A stretch of 64,000 bases of DNA from G020353115 sp964640125. GTDB taxonomy: Bacteria > Bacteroidota > Bacteroidia > Bacteroidales > VadinHA17. A program made the position numbers and the translations under genes. The notes beneath the pieces are model-generated. The model worked only from the letters and a program-made list of their open reading frames with translations. It was not told the DNA's origin and did not search any database. Location: assembly GCA_964640125.1 (NCBI GenBank), contig CAZXGG010000005.1, forward strand, positions 1 to 64,000, written 5' to 3'. Position 1 is the stretch's first letter; the number at the start of each line of letters is the position of its first letter. Positions 7,751 to 14,831 of the stretch are shown here, one piece after another.

Positions 7751-8634
7751 TTTTTATCGTTGTTAAGAATTTGCCTTACCTGATGCCAACTCTCCCTGAC
7801 TGTATGACTCAATTCATTGTGGTTATACTCAACAATTGTTTGACCCACTGTTAATGCCTGAATGAAAGATTCATCGTATGGAAGACTGGCTATATGTAAA
7901 ATTTGTTTCTCCTCAAGGAATGCACTAATTTGTTCAGAAACAAGCCTGTTTATATCGAATTTGTTGATGATACAGCCCGCATTGATTTTGAACTGTTTAA
8001 CCAGCTCGTAAACCCGTTTCAGGTCGTGCAGTCCCGACAGGGTTGGCTCGGTCACCAAAACAACAAAATCAGCTCCCGAAAGGGATGAAATAACAGGGCA
8101 CCCAATACCGGGTGAACCATCCACCAGAATCAGGTCTATTCCTTTTTGGTTGGCAATTTTTTTCGCTTCCTGTTTTACTTTTGCCACCAGTTTACCGGAA
8201 TTCTCTGCACCGATGCCAAGTGCAGCATCAACCATGATATTGCCGGCTTTTGTATTGGATATGCGCCATACACCGACGTTTTGTTCCTCCATGAAAATTG
8301 CATGTTCCGGACAGACGAGGCTGCAATAGCCGCATCCTTCACAATTCAAGGGATCAACCCGGTACTGCCCACGCACGAAGCGGAGCGCATCAAACCGGCA
8401 TCTCTCTTCACAAAGACCACAATTGGTGCACTTATCCCCATCAATAACAGCCATTTTGCCACTATAAAAATCATCGGTTTGTATCACCTCCGGCTCTAAT
8501 AGAAGATGCAAATCGGCTGCATCGACATCACAATCCACAACAACCGTATCCACTCCTTCCAACACGGCGAACGATGCAGTCAGGGATGTTTTCCCTGTAC
8601 CTCCTTTACCTGAAATGATCACAACCTCTTTCAT
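7747..8634 (-). CDS. MinD-superfamily P-loop ATPase with inserted two-cluster ferredoxin domain (second copy)
   Basis: This 295-residue protein has a deviant Walker A motif SGKGGTGKTS at residues 8-17. A ferredoxin insert begins at Cys69 (CTNCGLCEERC, then CEGCGYCSLVC), giving ligands for two [4Fe-4S] clusters. The switch region VDGSPGIGCPV and VLVTEPTLSGLHDLKR follow. The family is known from anaerobes and archaea and from the orp operons of Desulfovibrio, where it is thought to load metal clusters in an ATP-dependent way. Start and stop each overlap the neighbours by four bases, making a tightly coupled trio with the two flanking genes. Confidence 0.93.
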   Translation of the reverse strand: MKEVVIISGKGGTGKTSLTASFAVLEGVDTVVVDCDVDAADLHLLLEPEVIQTDDFYSGKMAVIDGDKCTNCGLCEERCRFDALRFVRGQYRVDPLNCEGCGYCSLVCPEHAIFMEEQNVGVWRISNTKAGNIMVDAALGIGAENSGKLVAKVKQEAKKIANQKGIDLILVDGSPGIGCPVISSLSGADFVVLVTEPTLSGLHDLKRVYELVKQFKINAGCIINKFDINRLVSEQISAFLEEKQILHIASLPYDESFIQALTVGQTIVEYNHNELSHTVRESWHQVRQILNNDKK

Positions 8635-9497
8635 TTTGCACCTCCCTGACTGAATTCCATGATATACTGTTCAATTTTTTGCAATTGTTGTTTGAATTCA
8701 GGAACCTGCGGATAAATTAATTCCCCCCGGGAATACAACTCAGCAATCTTTCGCTGGTTTGGAATTTTCGCAATCACAGGAATCTGTTCCTTTTTACAAT
8801 AGCGGGCAACATGATCATTCCCTGTACCTTCCCGGTTTATAACCACAGCAAAATCCCTCTCTATTTTCCTCATGGTCTCAACGGCTAACTTCAGGTCGTG
8901 TAATCCAAAGGGAGTAGGTTCGGTTACCAGGATGACAAGATCCACCTCTTTTGTTGCTTCAATAACCGGGCACGATGTTCCTGGGGGTGCATCATAAATG
9001 GTAAAATCAGGGCGAGGATGAAGTGAATTGACAAAACCTTTGGTTTGGGCAATAAGTGGAACTGCCTGCACCTGCCCTATATCCAATCGTCCTTCAACAA
9101 CATCCAGGGTGTTTATTTTTACATGTTCAATCGTACCGATTTTTTGCGGCTTCATGGGTAATGCCGATTCGGGGCACAATTCTGAACAGGCATAACAGCT
9201 GTGACACAATTCCGGGAAAACGAGGATGATCGTATTGAGCTGGATCACTGCATTGAAGCTGCATCTTTTCTGACAATCACCACACAAGATGCACTTTTCA
9301 GCAACCCATTCGGGAACCATTTTCACCACCTCTTTTTCATTGACCGGCTCACCGGAAAGGAATAACCGGGAATCCGGTTCTTCCACATCCAGATCTGCAA
9401 GAGTGACCCGGTATGAGTGGGCTAAAAAATGAGCCAGGTTTGTCGCCAGGGTTGTTTTTCCTGTACCACCTTTTCCGCTTGCAACTGCTATTTTCAA
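8631..9497 (-). CDS. MinD-superfamily P-loop ATPase with inserted two-cluster ferredoxin domain (first copy)
   Basis: This 288-residue paralogue of the next gene has the same order: Walker A SGKGGTGKTT at 7-16, a ferredoxin insert from Cys69 (CILCGDCQKRC and CHSCYACSELC, ligands for two [4Fe-4S] clusters), then YDAPPGTSCPV and LVTEPTPFGLHDLK. Identical placement of the insert shows that the pair arose by duplication. Such pairs probably act as a heterodimer, as in the Desulfovibrio ORP complex (established for relatives, inferred here). It starts 12 bases after the upstream NifX-fold gene and overlaps the downstream copy by four bases. Confidence 0.93.
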   Translation of the reverse strand: MKIAVASGKGGTGKTTLATNLAHFLAHSYRVTLADLDVEEPDSRLFLSGEPVNEKEVVKMVPEWVAEKCILCGDCQKRCSFNAVIQLNTIILVFPELCHSCYACSELCPESALPMKPQKIGTIEHVKINTLDVVEGRLDIGQVQAVPLIAQTKGFVNSLHPRPDFTIYDAPPGTSCPVIEATKEVDLVILVTEPTPFGLHDLKLAVETMRKIERDFAVVINREGTGNDHVARYCKKEQIPVIAKIPNQRKIAELYSRGELIYPQVPEFKQQLQKIEQYIMEFSQGGAK

Positions 9498-9509
9498 AAA
9501 AATCAGTGA

Positions 9510-9848
9510 TTAATGATCGCAAGGGTTCTGACCGGTCTGCAACTGGTTATTCAGGAAATCCTCAACCAGCGCTTCAGGAGACCCTGAATTTACACCCAGG
9601 CATACCTCAATGTTATATTGGCTGAAAAGATGTTGAGCCCGTTGCCCAATACCTGATGCAATGATCACATGAACACCATGTTCAGATAAAAACCTGGGAT
9701 AAATCCCGGGTTGATGGCCAGGTGGCGTAACATACCTGACCGCACCGATCTTGTTGTCTTCCGTTTCAACAAGTGCAAATTGTTCACAATGTCCAAAGTG
9801 AGGGGTCAATTCCCCCCTGACTGTCGGAATAGCAAATATCCTTTTCAT
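9510..9848 (-). CDS. NifX/ORP-fold protein
   Basis: A 112-residue single-domain NifX-type protein: MKRIFAIPTVRGELTPHFGHCEQFALVETED, then the GHQPGIYPRFLSEHGVHVIIASGIGQRAQHLF core and a C-terminal helix. The HFGHCEQFAL motif contains a histidine and a cysteine at the position used for cofactor binding in NifX-like proteins, unlike the arginine-bearing DPRFGRTRF of the other copy. A late cysteine-containing tail (QNPCDH) could add a ligand. It immediately precedes the two MinD-like genes with a 12-base gap. Confidence 0.88.
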   Translation of the reverse strand: MKRIFAIPTVRGELTPHFGHCEQFALVETEDNKIGAVRYVTPPGHQPGIYPRFLSEHGVHVIIASGIGQRAQHLFSQYNIEVCLGVNSGSPEALVEDFLNNQLQTGQNPCDH

Positions 9849-9923
9849 TGCTTTTCTTTTAGTTTTTCTTTTTTGTCAATAGCAAGTAAGAAACAATATC
9901 TACTTAGAGAATAGAGAAAGCCG

Positions 9924-10160
9924 TTACTTCCGGCTTTGAAGTAACTCCTCCCGGATCATCGGTTTACCGCATTTCGGACATTTTATCTGGGTGCATTTTA
10001 CACCCTGCTGATGTGGTACTTTTTCGCCACATTTTGCGCAAACACAATATCCACCGGGCCCAAAGCTACCACCTTTGTTTCTCCCCTGTCCTCCACCGCG
10101 GCCTAAGCCACGCCCCCGACCCATGTTCATTCCTTTTCCAGTAGTATTCATAGTTGTCAT
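9924..10160 (-). CDS. Small glycine/arginine-rich zinc-ribbon protein
   Basis: This 78-residue protein starts with a glycine/arginine-rich low-complexity stretch (GRGRGLGRGGGQGRN), followed by a zinc ribbon with CAKCG and CPKCG pairs. The ATG at 10160 is preferred because everything upstream in the longer frame (to 10256) looks like intergenic DNA. Similar short proteins accompany DUF134 and NifX-fold genes in anaerobes; no function is known. The glycine-rich arm could bind nucleic acid or act as a flexible tether; the ribbon probably binds zinc or iron. Confidence 0.75.
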   Translation of the reverse strand: MTTMNTTGKGMNMGRGRGLGRGGGQGRNKGGSFGPGGYCVCAKCGEKVPHQQGVKCTQIKCPKCGKPMIREELLQSRK

Positions 10161-10262
10161 TTTAACGAGTTTGTCAGTTTCTGATTCGATAAACGATATT
10201 GAGTGCCTCAACACCCTGTCCTGTATGATCACAGCTGTTGAGACACCCCATACCATTTAACC

Positions 10263-10580
10263 TCACTCTTTCTTCGTTTTGGCAAGTTGCTCTTCCAAAA
10301 ACGACAATTGATCTTTCAGGATCCTGATCTCATTCTCAATCAGGGTTTTTTCAGATACATTGGGCATATCCTCAGGGTAAACGGGTTCGTATCCGTGCCG
10401 GTATCCATAACCCATTCCCCTGCCCCGGCCGTATCCGTAACCAAACCCCCTGCCAAATCCTCTTCCACCGATCCTGCCTGGTTCCATAAATCCAGGACGG
10501 CTATTGCCTGCGCAATAGCCCATTTGTCTTCCTGTCATCGGGCCCATACCTGCCGGCCCTGTTCTGTCTCCTCTTGGCAT
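10263..10580 (-). CDS. DUF5320 domain-containing protein
   Basis: This 105-residue protein begins MPRGDRTGPAGMGPMTGR, the signature of DUF5320, continues with a Gly/Tyr/Arg-rich repeat (GRGFGRGFGYGYGRG) and ends in a predicted coiled coil (about residues 78-105, ENEIRILKDQLSFLEEQLAK). The start is fixed by a canonical AGGAGG five bases before the ATG. The gene overlaps the last 80 bases of the DUF134 gene in another frame. The function is unknown; the family regularly travels with NifX and MinD-type genes. Confidence 0.88.
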   Translation of the reverse strand: MPRGDRTGPAGMGPMTGRQMGYCAGNSRPGFMEPGRIGGRGFGRGFGYGYGRGRGMGYGYRHGYEPVYPEDMPNVSEKTLIENEIRILKDQLSFLEEQLAKTKKE

Positions 10581-11037
10581 AATTACCTCCTTTCTTTTGG
10601 TTTGTATTTAGACAACATCGACCGTGTCCGAACCCTCCAGCCAGATTTACAAGACGCTTTGACTGGCAGACCGGACATTCGGTTATCGAACGATTCATGT
10701 TTATATTAAACATATGCCCACAATCACGACACTGGATAATGTTGTTCCTGAAATGGATATTGCCTCCGTCGATGGTAAGCATCTGCCCACGTATGATAAG
10801 ATTGGCTATTTTCCTTCTTGCTTTTTCAATCAGCCGTGTAAACGTAGAGCGCGATATCTCCATTTCATCTGCCGCTTCAGCATGTGATAAGCCATCGTAA
10901 TCGCATAACCGGAAGGCTTCAAACTCATCCAGGGAAAGATAGGTTCGTTCCAGATGGCGCCCGGCAATTCCCAATGGCTTAAATTCCGTGAAAATGGGCG
11001 GTTCATGAACAATTCTTTTTTTCTCCGGCCTCGGCAT
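10501..11037 (-). CDS. DUF134 (UPF0251) family DNA-binding protein
   Basis: This 178-residue protein begins MPRPEKKRIVHEPP and has FKPLGI and LSLDEFEAFRLCDYDGLSHAEAADEMEISRSTFTRLIEKARRK. The latter is a sigma-70 region 4-like helix-turn-helix at about residues 35-80. A zinc-binding part follows (CRDCG and CPVCQ). This is the standard DUF134 layout. Its last ~27 residues are read from the DUF5320 gene's DNA in another frame, so the true conserved protein ends near GHGRCC. It heads the fifteen-gene minus-strand cluster and is the obvious candidate for its regulator, although no DUF134 target sites are established. Confidence 0.9.
   Translation of the reverse strand: MPRPEKKRIVHEPPIFTEFKPLGIAGRHLERTYLSLDEFEAFRLCDYDGLSHAEAADEMEISRSTFTRLIEKARRKIANLIIRGQMLTIDGGNIHFRNNIIQCRDCGHMFNINMNRSITECPVCQSKRLVNLAGGFGHGRCCLNTNQKKGGNYAKRRQNRAGRYGPDDRKTNGLLRRQ
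10586..10591 (-). promoter_or_regulatory. Strong ribosome binding site for the DUF5320 gene
   Basis: AGGAGG on the minus strand lies five bases before the ATG at 10580. A perfect Shine-Dalgarno is uncommon in Bacteroidota. It sits inside the coding part of the upstream DUF134 gene, so ribosomes can start the second gene independently. Confidence 0.8.
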
Positions 11038-11345
11038 TTTGTAAGAATTAGATGTGTTTACCGATAATTATAATGAACATATGTGCAATATTACAAAAAT
11101 ATTTTTAATCCCACAAAAAATGAATAAAGAAAAATAACCGATTTGTTAAGACAAGTTAGGAAGGGGAGAAATGACACCTGTGGGGGGGAGGATTGTCAGA
11201 TCAAACTGGTGGAAGGAAAACTATCCGGTTTCACTGATTTTCTTAACAGGTTCAGATCTTTAATGATTACTTTTTTATTTTCGCATGATGTTTGTTCCAG
11301 GTCGGGAACAGCTGTTTAACCGCCTCTACTTTTAAAGAAGTTGCC
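11038..11345. other. Intergenic region upstream of the DUF134 cluster
   Basis: No gene is seen in these 308 bases. The left part is AT-rich and carries the minus-strand -7 element listed at 11094-11101. The right part contains a purine run (AGGAAGGGGAG near 11159) and the leader of the small membrane protein gene at 11346. No Fnr-type palindrome like those at 12400 or 38790 was found. Confidence 0.6.
11094..11101 (-). promoter_or_regulatory. -7 promoter element for the DUF134 cluster
   Basis: On the minus strand the bases read TATTTTTG, a full match to the Bacteroidota -7 consensus TAnnTTTG. They lie about 57 bases upstream of the DUF134 start codon. No good -33 TTTG lies at the expected distance, so activation by a regulator may be needed. 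Confidence 0.45.
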
Positions 11346-11570
11346 ATGAAAAATTTCTTTATAAACTTTGGCTTTCACTGTGTGATCCTGGGAATGGTCG
11401 CTATTATTGCTATCATTGCTCTTGGATTCATAACCTGTTGTGCCAATCTTTCAAAATCTTTCTTTTATATCAGTTTGGGAGTCGTCCTGTTTCTGGGTGC
11501 CATAGGGACTATATTCTGCATGAAGTGCAACTGTAGCAGTTTCAAGAAAAAAAAAGATAACCCGACCTAA
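11346..11570 (+). CDS. Small two-helix membrane protein
   Basis: This 74-residue protein has two hydrophobic helices (about residues 8-28 and 36-54) and a lysine-rich C-terminal tail. It carries several cysteines: CC near residue 29-30 and CMKCNC just after the second helix. The ATG at 11346 follows AAAGAAG. No family is recognised. The cysteine cluster at the membrane face and its place between two sulfur/metal gene clusters hint at metal or thiol chemistry, without proof. A perfect 7-bp hairpin (11573-11595) follows the stop but lacks a T-run. Confidence 0.6.
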   Translation: MKNFFINFGFHCVILGMVAIIAIIALGFITCCANLSKSFFYISLGVVLFLGAIGTIFCMKCNCSSFKKKKDNPT

Positions 11571-11656
11571 GGGTAGAATTGACTGAGGATTCTACTTCGC
11601 CAGGGAATCCACTCCAACCGATTGCAGGCATCAAAAAAAGTGACTTCCTGAAACGA

Positions 11657-12352
11657 TTATCCCAATTCACTAATTCTCCTTAACAAATCCATATTACGGA
11701 TCTCTATCGTTTTACCCTCAATGCGTAACAAACCATCTTTTCTGAATTCCGAAAGGGTCCGGATCACATTTTCTGTCCTCATCTCAATCAGATCGCCCAC
11801 TTCCTTTCTGGAGATGGGCAGATCGAATTTGGCAGAGTGATATATCTGATCTGCAAATAGTAATATGATATAGGCAATTCTTCCCCGCAGTTGCTTGCCG
11901 GCAAGATCAATCTGGGTTTTCAGTACCTGGTCGGAAACGATACTCATTTTTTCAAGGATACTTAAAGCAAATCCACCATTCCGTTTGATAATGGATACAA
12001 TGGTATCCAGATGAATGAAACATAAAGAGGAATCTTCCAATGCCTGGATGGAATAGAGGTAATTTGAATTGGAAAAAACCGTTAGCAATCCGATAAAATC
12101 CATCGGTTTTGCAATGCTGATGATGTGCTCATGCCTTCCTGTTGCTTTCTTATACAATTTAACCAGTCCCTCTTTCAAATAAATGAAGTTTTTAATCTCT
12201 TCTCCTTCATGACAGATGACCTCTCCCCGTTTGAAATCAAGTTCCCGCTTGTTGAGATTGACCTCCAAGAGTTCCTCTTGGCTTAATTCATCAAAAAGGT
12301 AAGATTTATAACCACACGTTTCGCATGTAAATTGCTTTTCTTTGTCGTTCAT
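11657..12352 (-). CDS. Crp/Fnr-family transcriptional regulator
   Basis: This 231-residue protein has an N-terminal CETCG pair (Cys10, Cys13), a cyclic-nucleotide-binding-type sensory domain (about 25-140), a dimerisation helix and a winged helix-turn-helix (LPISRKEVGDLIEMRTENVIRTLSEFRKDGLL). The recognition helix retains the E-x2-x-R pattern of Fnr/Dnr relatives. With additional cysteines at VICHEG and SLCFIH it could bind an iron-sulfur cluster, but the spacing is not that of E. coli FNR. The ATG at 12352 is chosen over an upstream GTG at 12397. It is divergent from the sulfide:quinone oxidoreductase operon, with an Fnr-type box between them. Confidence 0.88.
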   Translation of the reverse strand: MNDKEKQFTCETCGYKSYLFDELSQEELLEVNLNKRELDFKRGEVICHEGEEIKNFIYLKEGLVKLYKKATGRHEHIISIAKPMDFIGLLTVFSNSNYLYSIQALEDSSLCFIHLDTIVSIIKRNGGFALSILEKMSIVSDQVLKTQIDLAGKQLRGRIAYIILLFADQIYHSAKFDLPISRKEVGDLIEMRTENVIRTLSEFRKDGLLRIEGKTIEIRNMDLLRRISELG

Positions 12353-12399
12353 TAAAATTAATGTTTCGATACATCTATATATTATGCTATATAACACTG

Positions 12400-12413
12400 T
12401 TGATATATATCAT
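12400..12413. promoter_or_regulatory. Fnr-type operator (TTGAT-N4-ATCAT)
   Basis: TTGATATATATCAT matches the Fnr consensus TTGAT-N4-ATCAA at nine of ten defined positions. It lies 47 bases before the regulator's start codon and about 80 bases before the predicted start of the sulfide:quinone oxidoreductase transcript. It may serve autoregulation, activation of the operon, or both. Confidence 0.6.
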
Positions 12414-12450
12414 GCCATGGTATTTCACAGTAATGAAAACCTGAAATACA

Positions 12451-12482
12451 TTTGCAAAAAATTGATGCTCTCCATACCTTTG
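12451..12482 (+). promoter_or_regulatory. Promoter of the sulfur operon
   Basis: TTTG at 12451-12454 and TACCTTTG at 12475-12482 are separated by 20 bases, a full match to the Bacteroidota sigma-ABfr consensus. Transcription should begin near 12489, giving a leader of about 55 bases. Confidence 0.75.
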
Positions 12483-12544
12483 TATAAACTCGGGGATTCT
12501 TAAAAATATTATAATTTGGAGAACAAACCAAACACATTCATCCA

Positions 12545-13780
12545 ATGAAAAAAATAGTAATACTTGGAGGTGGAACCGGTGGCACCATCATGGCGAACAA
12601 ACTCCGCAAAACCCTTGAGCGCGCTGAGTGGGAAATCACACTGGTTGACCAGCATAAAACCCACTATTATCAGCCGGGATTTTTGTTTATCCCTTTTGGC
12701 ATATATAACAAATACGATGTAATGAAGCCTAAAAGTGATTTCTTCCCGGCCGGAGTAAACGTGATCTATTCCACGATTGACCGGATTGAAGGGAAAAACA
12801 ACACTGTATACCTTGAGGGTGGCAAAGTTTTACGGTATGATTTTCTCATCGTTGCAACCGGAACACAAATAAAACCGGAAGAGACCCCCGGATTAAAAGA
12901 GGAGCTTTGGTACAAGGAGATCTATGATTTTTACACCATTGAAGGAGCTGTTGCTCTTCGTGAGTTTTTCAGGTCCTGGCAGGGAGGCAGGCTGGTGATG
13001 AATATCGCCGAACTACCATTTAAATGTCCTGTGGCACCCCTTGAATTTGCCTTTCTTGCCGATGCCTATTTTCACGAGATCGGTATACGCGATAAGGTTG
13101 AAATTACCTTTGTGACACCGTTATCGGGAGCATTTACAAAACCCCGGGCAACAAAAATGCTGGGGCAGCTGCTGGAGGAAAAGAACATCACCGTGGTTCC
13201 GGAATTCTACCTGGAACGGGTTGACAATGCGAAAAAGAAAATCATATCCTATGATGGACAGGAGATCCCGTTTGATGTACTCACCATTGTCCCCGTAAAT
13301 ATGGGCAGTGATATGATAGAAAGAAGTGGTATGGGGGATGATTTAAACTTCGTTCCAACGGACAAATACACCCTGCAATCGGAGCAATTTAAAAATGTTT
13401 TCGTTCTGGGTGATGCCTCGAACATTCCAACCTCAAAAGCTGGATCGGTGGTTCATTTTGCAGCTGATGTTTTACTTGAAAATCTGCTGAGTGCCATCGA
13501 AAAAAGGCCATTACTGGCAAAATTTGACGGACACTCCAACTGCTACATTGAAACCGGTTTCGGAAAAGGATCCATCATTGATTTCAATTACGAAACCGAA
13601 CCTCTGCCGGGAACTTTTCCCCTTCCCGGGATCGGTCCGTTCGGACTGCTGCAAAATACCAAAATGAATCATTACGGGAAGGTGTTGTTCCGGTGGATAT
13701 ACTGGCATATCCTGTTGCGCGGTAAGGAGATGCCCATTGAATCGGAGATGTCTATGGCCGGTAAAAAAATTTTTGACTAA
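12545..13780 (+). CDS. Sulfide:quinone oxidoreductase-type flavoprotein
   Basis: This 411-residue two-dinucleotide-fold flavoprotein binds FAD through VILGGGTGGTIMANKL and has VATGTQIKPEETPG and FVLGDASNIPTSKAG. Redox cysteines are at 161 (LPFKCPVAP) and 333 (SNCYIETGFGKG), positions expected for the disulfide of sulfide:quinone oxidoreductases; the third cysteine of classical enzymes is not evident. A C-terminal segment rich in aromatic and hydrophobic residues could insert into the membrane. The enzyme would oxidise sulfide to sulfane sulfur or polysulfide and reduce quinone. It starts an operon whose next genes (DUF1641, DsrC-like, DsrE-like) are sulfur-carrier types, which strongly supports the role. 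Confidence 0.88.
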   Translation: MKKIVILGGGTGGTIMANKLRKTLERAEWEITLVDQHKTHYYQPGFLFIPFGIYNKYDVMKPKSDFFPAGVNVIYSTIDRIEGKNNTVYLEGGKVLRYDFLIVATGTQIKPEETPGLKEELWYKEIYDFYTIEGAVALREFFRSWQGGRLVMNIAELPFKCPVAPLEFAFLADAYFHEIGIRDKVEITFVTPLSGAFTKPRATKMLGQLLEEKNITVVPEFYLERVDNAKKKIISYDGQEIPFDVLTIVPVNMGSDMIERSGMGDDLNFVPTDKYTLQSEQFKNVFVLGDASNIPTSKAGSVVHFAADVLLENLLSAIEKRPLLAKFDGHSNCYIETGFGKGSIIDFNYETEPLPGTFPLPGIGPFGLLQNTKMNHYGKVLFRWIYWHILLRGKEMPIESEMSMAGKKIFD

Positions 13781-13792
13781 ATCCCTGCAAAC

Positions 13793-14467
13793 ATGACAGA
13801 CAAAAACATACAGGTACAAATCGATGAGATCAATCAAAAACTGGATTTGGTACTGCTTTATGTTAATGAACAACGGCTGAAAAGTGAACGGATGGATGAT
13901 CTGGTAACAGATGTTTCCATTATCGGCAAAGACCTTTTTGACACTGCAGTCTATGAGCTGGACAATCAGGGCATAGAACTGGATGTTGAAGAGATGAAGG
14001 TGTTAGTCTTTAAACTGATTAAGAATACAGGAAACTTTACCCGTGTTCTAGAAATGTTCGAAAGTGCCGTTGATTTTATGATGGACGCAGGACCCGTGGC
14101 AAGAGAGGTGATCATTGATCTGATCAAGAAACTACATGAGTTTGAGCAGAAGGGCTATTTTGAGTTTTTCAATGAACTTTATCGGGTTTTGGACAACATT
14201 ATTATCAATTATTCCGAAGAGGATGTGCGGTTGCTGGCAGATAATGTGGTTACCATTCTCGATACGCTAAAGAACCTCACCCAACCAGAAATGCTGAAAG
14301 CGATGAACAAGGCGGTGAACATTTATAAAAACCTTGGAACGGAAGAGATTGAAGAATATTCCCTGTTTAAAGCGCTGCGTGAAATGAGGACGCCGGAAAT
14401 GAGACGGGTGATCGGCTTCATCATAACCTTTTTAAAAAATTTATCAAGAGAACAAAATATCAACTAA
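13793..14467 (+). CDS. DUF1641 domain-containing protein
   Basis: This 224-residue, mostly helical protein contains the short DUF1641 block in its second half (VRLLADNVVTILDTLKNLTQPEMLKAMNKAV). It has no signal peptide or membrane segment. DUF1641 genes are regularly linked to sulfide:quinone oxidoreductases and formate dehydrogenase genes. The biochemical role is not known; an adaptor or assembly factor is plausible. The gap to the upstream gene is 12 bases. Confidence 0.85.
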   Translation: MTDKNIQVQIDEINQKLDLVLLYVNEQRLKSERMDDLVTDVSIIGKDLFDTAVYELDNQGIELDVEEMKVLVFKLIKNTGNFTRVLEMFESAVDFMMDAGPVAREVIIDLIKKLHEFEQKGYFEFFNELYRVLDNIIINYSEEDVRLLADNVVTILDTLKNLTQPEMLKAMNKAVNIYKNLGTEEIEEYSLFKALREMRTPEMRRVIGFIITFLKNLSREQNIN

Positions 14468-14500
14468 TCGAAAATTTTAATTCATTAAAAACGCATCATT

Positions 14501-14812
14501 ATGGCAACAAAAAATATTGCTGGTAGCTCTGTCGATGTGAATGAGGAGGGTTATTTAACCGATCCTTCACAGTGGACAAGAGAAATTGCAGGTGAGCTTG
14601 CAAAAGAAGAAAACATTGAGTTGACTGATAAGCATTTCGAAGTATTGGAATTCCTTAGAAAAGAATACCAGGCGGGTGCTCAGTTATCCATTCGTAAAGT
14701 TGGGAAATCCGGTATCGTAGACATTAAAGGGTTATACGATCTGTTTCCCGGAGGACCGTTAAAAAAATCATCGAAGATAGCCGGAATTCCGAAACCGGCC
14801 AGTTGTGTTTAA
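14501..14812 (+). CDS. DsrC/TusE-family sulfur carrier with a single C-terminal cysteine
   Basis: This 103-residue protein of the DsrC/TusE fold (LTDKHFEVLEFLRKEY, then the GIPKPASCV tail) ends with the penultimate cysteine (Cys102) that carries persulfide in the family. The second cysteine of true DsrC, eleven residues earlier, is serine here (Ser91). So the protein cannot form the DsrC intramolecular trisulfide of sulfite reduction and should act as a one-cysteine relay. Placement directly after SQR and DUF1641 and before a DsrE-like gene fits a persulfide relay. No dsrAB is present. Confidence 0.9.
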   Translation: MATKNIAGSSVDVNEEGYLTDPSQWTREIAGELAKEENIELTDKHFEVLEFLRKEYQAGAQLSIRKVGKSGIVDIKGLYDLFPGGPLKKSSKIAGIPKPASCV

Positions 14813-14831
14813 TCCGTTAATCCAGAAAAAA

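Noticed and set aside
4959..9848. Nitrogenase (nif) region
   Set aside because: NifX-type folds are present, but no nifH, nifD, nifK, nifE or nifN occurs; the fold is shared with ORP-type proteins.
11573..11595. Terminator after the small membrane protein gene
   Set aside because: The 7-bp hairpin is perfect but is followed by TTCGCC rather than a run of T.
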